Shown here piece after piece: positions 60,495 to 64,000 of a DNA stretch of 64,000 bases. The stretch is taken from the NCBI GenBank assembly GCA_911728455.2, contig OU452226.1, forward strand, positions 23,817,999 to 23,881,998, in the 5' to 3' direction. The position numbers and the translations under genes are program-made. The notes under the pieces are model-generated. The model worked only from the letters and a program-made list of their open reading frames with translations. It was not told the DNA's origin and did no database searches. How positions within the stretch are numbered: the stretch's first letter is position 1; the number at the start of each line of letters is the position of its first letter. This DNA is from Marthasterias glacialis. Lineage: Eukaryota > Echinodermata > Asteroidea > Forcipulatida > Asteriidae.

Positions 60495-60683
60495 AAATCA
60501 ATTTTGGGGTAAACAAAGAAAAAGTGACTTGAGCGGATTCGAACCAGCGACCCCTGGATTAACGTACCGACACTCTACCAACTGAGCTGCCCAGCCCAAA
60601 TGATGGCGGTCTCCCTATTTTGTCAATATCTTTGTTCGGGGGGGGGGAGGGGGGTGCCAGTCAGAAGCCATTTAACCTGACAT
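60495..60683 (-). mobile_element. tRNA-Lys-like SINE-type element, single arm
   Basis: Read on the minus strand: a leader (CTTCTGACTGGCACC, AACAAAGATATTGACAAAAT), a head with GCAGCTCAGTTGGTAGAGTG, TACGTTAATCCAGGGGTCG and B box GGTTCGAATCC (60538-60597), then the tail TTTTTCTTTGTTTACCCCAA. It shows the unit from which the dimers at 40619 and 48968 are built. The leader contains a G/C run (60638-60647) that is probably an expansion. Confidence 0.75.
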
Positions 60684-60879
60684 CGTAACAACGTTGCCGA
60701 TTATCGTGCAAATCTGGACCTTCACCAGAGATGCATACACATGTAGAGGTCATTCTTGTATAAAGGTCAAGGTAATAGCTACTTATCCTTTGACCCTCTG
60801 AAACCACCTAGACGGGTCCAGAAATACAAAATTCTCCTCTAACGTTCCTCACAGGCGAAAAAAAAAAAAACTCAGACAG

Positions 60880-61310
60880 CATGTTGAGTTTCATCACATC
60901 CTATAAGGCACTCTTTCCCATCCATTGGGCCTCATTAGAAATCTAGCTAGTTTTGATGGGCTTAATTCCCCCTTTGTGTCAACCATAATGGGCAGCAATT
61001 ACCTCAACCTACTGTGGTGGTACACTACCTAAGGTCACTGATTGAGCACTAAAGGAGTTCTCATTAATTCCTGACCGAGAAGTGACATCTTCTAGGATCA
61101 CTGGGGAAACAAAGTAAGACCACTTCCATGAGGGAGACTAATGGAGGGGATGCAACATTATGGGGAGGTGGTGACAGACAGTATTAGAGAGGTTGATGAC
61201 ACTATCTGTGTTCGGTGAATACTAATCCCCGAGATTTAGGTGATCAAATTTAATGATGGGGCTTTGTGCTTGATGTATCCAATCAGGCGTAACAAATGTG
61301 TTTATTAAAA
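60880..61310. promoter_or_regulatory. Repeat-poor stretch, possible cis-regulatory DNA
   Basis: Unique sequence between the SINE-like element and the terminal satellite, with TAATCC (61223-61228), TGATCAAATT (TCF-like, 61241) and other TAAT cores. No open frame of note. Confidence 0.2.
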
Positions 61311-61689
61311 TCAATCTTTATGCTGCTATAGATGTTTTTTTTAAAGGGAGGCGTATGCTATTTGTATTTTATTTTTTCTAAATATTGTCATGAATAAAGA
61401 TCTGTTTAAAAATCAACACGACCTAAGCACGAAGTACATTACGTCGACAGCAGAAGTATCTGTCCCAACAATGTGTTCAACCCCCTAGCTGGCCATCTCC
61501 TTAATGCACAAAATAAGTATAATTTTGAAGTAAACTGAATCACAGTTTCTAAGATTCTACTCAACTGTAAAGATTTCTTAAATAATGACAGTGTGCTGGA
61601 CCAAACATCCCCTCAAGCTATTTAGAACCTTCGTTTTAGTTAACTTAAATATAAAAAAAATATTAGGGGGTAAAAATTAAAAAGTAAAT

Positions 61690-64000
61690 GAAGAAGTTTT
61701 ATCGTAAACAAGCAACAAAAGAATACACTAAGCATACCCAAAATGCTAATAAAAAGTAATGTATCGTAGTAAACAAGCAACAAAAGAATACACTAAGCAT
61801 GCCCAAGATGCTGGCAAAACGAGTGTGTCGTAGGAAAAAAGCAACAAAAGAATACACCAAGCGTACCCAAGACACTGACAAAACTATGTATCGTAGTAAA
61901 CAAGCAACAAAAGAATACACTGAGCATGCCCAAGATGCTGGCAAAACGATTGTCTCGTAGGAAAAAAGCAACAAAAAAATACACCAAGCGTGCCCTAGAC
62001 GCTGACAAAACTAGTGTAAAAAAGCAGTAAAAAAGCAACAAAAGAATACACTAAGCGTACCCAAGACACTGACAAAACTGACAAAACTAATGTATCGTAG
62101 TAAACAAGCAACAAAAGAATACACTGAGCGTGCCCAAGATGCTGGCAAAACGATTGTCTCGTAGGAAAAAAGCAACAAAAAAATACACCAAGCGTGCCCT
62201 AGACACTGACAAAACTACGTATCGTAGTTAACAAGCAACAAAAGAATACACTGAGCGTGCCCAAGATGCTGGCAAAACGATTGTCTCGTAGGAAAAAAGC
62301 AACAAAAAAATACACCAAGCGTGCCCTAGACGCTGACAAAACTAGTGTAAAAAAGCAGTAAAAAAGCAACAAAAGAATACACTAAGCGTACCCAAGACAC
62401 TGACAAAACTGACAAAACTAATGTATCGTAGTAAACAAGCAACAAAAGAATACACTGAGCGTGCCCAAGATGCTGGCAAAACGATTGTCTCGTAGGAAAA
62501 AAGCAACAAAAAAATACACCAAGCGTGCCCTAGACACTGACAAAACTACGTATCGTAGTAAACAAGCAACAAAAGAATACACTAAGCGTGCCCAAGATGC
62601 TGGCAAAACGATTGTCTCGTAGGAAAAAAGCAACAAAAAAATACACCAAGCGTGCCCTAGACGCTGACAAAACTAGTGTAAAAAAGCAGTAAAAAAGCAA
62701 CAAAAGAATACACTAAGCGTACCCAAGACACTGACAAAACTGACAAAACTAATGTATCGTAGTAAACAAGCAACAAAAGAATACACTGAGCGTGCCCAAG
62801 ATGCTGGCAAAACGATTGTCTCGTAGGAAAAAAGCAACAAAAAAATACACCAAGCGTGCCCTAGACACTGACAAAACTACGTATCGTAGTAAACAAGCAA
62901 CAAAAGAATACACTAAGCGTGCCCAAGATGCTGGCAAAACGATTGTCTCGTAGGAAAAAAGCAACAAAAAAATACACCAAGCGTGCCCTAGACGCTGACA
63001 AAACTAGTGTAAAAAAGCAGTAAAAAAGCAACAAAAGAATACACTAAGCGTACCCAAGACACTGACAAAACTGACAAAACTAATGTATCGTAGTAAACAA
63101 GCAACAAAAGAATACACTGAGCGTGCCCAAGATGCTGGCAAAACGATTGTCTCGTAGGAAAAAAGCAACAAAAAAATACACCAAGCGTGCCCTAGACGCT
63201 GACAAAACTAGTGTAAAAAAGCAGTAAAAAAGCAACAAAAGAATACACTAAGCGTACCCAAGACACTGACAAAACTGACAAAACTAATGTATCGTAGTAA
63301 ACAAGCAACAAAAGAATACACTGAGCGTGCCCAAGATGCTGGCAAAACGATTGTCTCGTAGGAAAAAAGCAACAAAAAAATACACCAAGCGTGCCCTAGA
63401 CGCTGACAAAACTAGTGTAAAAAAGCAGTAAAAAAGCAACAAAAGAATACACTAAGCGTACCCAAGACACTGACAAAACTGACAAAACTAATGTATCGTA
63501 GTAAACAAGCAACAAAAGAATACACTGAGCGTGCCCAAGATGCTGGCAAAACGGTTGTCTCGTAGGAAAAAAGCAACAAAAAAATACACCAAGCGTGCCC
63601 TAGACGCTGACAAAACTACGTATCGTAGTAAACAAGCAACAAAAGAATACACTGAGCGTGCCCAAGATGCTGGCAAAACGATTGTCTCGTAGGAAAAAAG
63701 CAACAAAAAAATACACCAAGCGTGCCCTAGACGCTGACAAAACTAGTGTAAAAAAGCAGTGAAAAAGCAACAAAAGAATACACTAAGCGCACCCAAGACA
63801 CTGACAAAACTAGTGTAAAAAAGCAGTAAAAAAGCAACAAACGAAGTAGTAAAAAAGCAACAAACGAATACACAAAGCGTACCCAAGACACTGACAAAAC
63901 TACGTGTCGTAGTAAACAAGCAACAAAAGATTAGGCTAAGCCCAAGACGCTGACAAAACTAGTGTATCTTTGTAAAAATGCAACAAAAGAATACACTAAG
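61690..64000. repeat. Higher-order satellite array, 127- and 204-bp modules
   Basis: Built from related subunits of roughly 60-75 bp that start AAGCAACAAAAGAATACAC and continue AAGCGTGCCCAAGA then GCTGACAAAAC. Subunit types differ in a TCTCGTAGGAAAA, TAAAAAAGCAGTAAA or TATCGTAGTAAAC linker. The CTGAGCG marker recurs at 62124, 62251, 62455, 62786, 63117, 63321, 63525 and 63652, giving spacings of 127, 204, 331, 331, 204, 204 and 127 bp. Since 331 equals 127 plus 204, the array is a mix of two modules. The left edge is degenerate and the array continues past the window. Minus-strand frames (for example 62418-62636) repeat with the DNA. Because 127 and 331 are not multiples of three, they cannot form one continuous reading frame. 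Confidence 0.93.

Noticed and set aside
61699..63706. Repeated hydrophobic minus-strand frames in the terminal satellite
   Set aside because: The frames repeat with the DNA modules, and 127- and 331-bp periods break the reading frame.

Overview
This window looks like non-coding DNA from a large metazoan genome, most likely a marine invertebrate deuterostome, with an echinoderm as my first guess. The evidence is an AT-rich background with no long open frames, many homopolymer and microsatellite tracts, and scattered tRNA-derived SINEs. Terminal-inverted-repeat MITEs and fold-back elements are also common. Nothing resembles bacterial operons, rRNA or CRISPR. The organism call is inference from repeat style, not from a named gene.

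I see no complete protein-coding gene. The best coding evidence is a small set of possible internal exons on the minus strand: 24860-24964 (105 nt, 35 open codons), 17428-17463 (36 nt) and 3206-3232 (27 nt). All three can be read phase 0 to phase 0 and would be spliced in that order. Together they would add a hydrophilic Ser/Asp/Glu-rich segment. They fit a model in which most of the window is long introns of one minus-strand gene, but similar splice-like patterns occur on the plus strand, so confidence is moderate to low. The 36-nt candidate has an AG|GTGAGT junction at its 3' splice site and a second donor at its end, which is the layout of a recursive-splicing exon.

Repeats, left to right: fold-back elements (about 0.9-1.6 kb); a 360-bp MITE family at 6.2, 9.9, 45.6 and 60.1 kb with a terminal remnant at 30.5 kb; a tRNA-Leu-like SINE at 7.7, 25.1, 39.3 and 54.8 kb and a relative at 31.3 kb; tRNA-Lys-like repeats at 40.6, 49.0 and 60.5 kb, two of them arranged as palindromes in opposite orientations; and several single hairpin elements (17.1, 19.1, 23.3, 35.4, 52.3 and 53.2 kb). 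A 33/36-bp minisatellite at 44.3 kb is packed with CCAAT/ATTGG boxes and contains an internal inversion. The last 2.3 kb is a higher-order satellite made of 127-bp and 204-bp modules that runs off the window end.

Between the repeats lie repeat-poor stretches of more balanced composition (about 8.9-9.2, 12.3-14.0, 42.6-43.1, 47.8-48.7, 57.0-58.3, 59.6-59.8 and 60.9-61.3 kb). These could be intronic or intergenic regulatory DNA, but only cross-species alignment could show that. No undescribed multi-gene system is visible. The most unusual structures are the opposed tRNA-like palindromes, the inverted CCAAT minisatellite, the recursive-splice candidate and the modular satellite.
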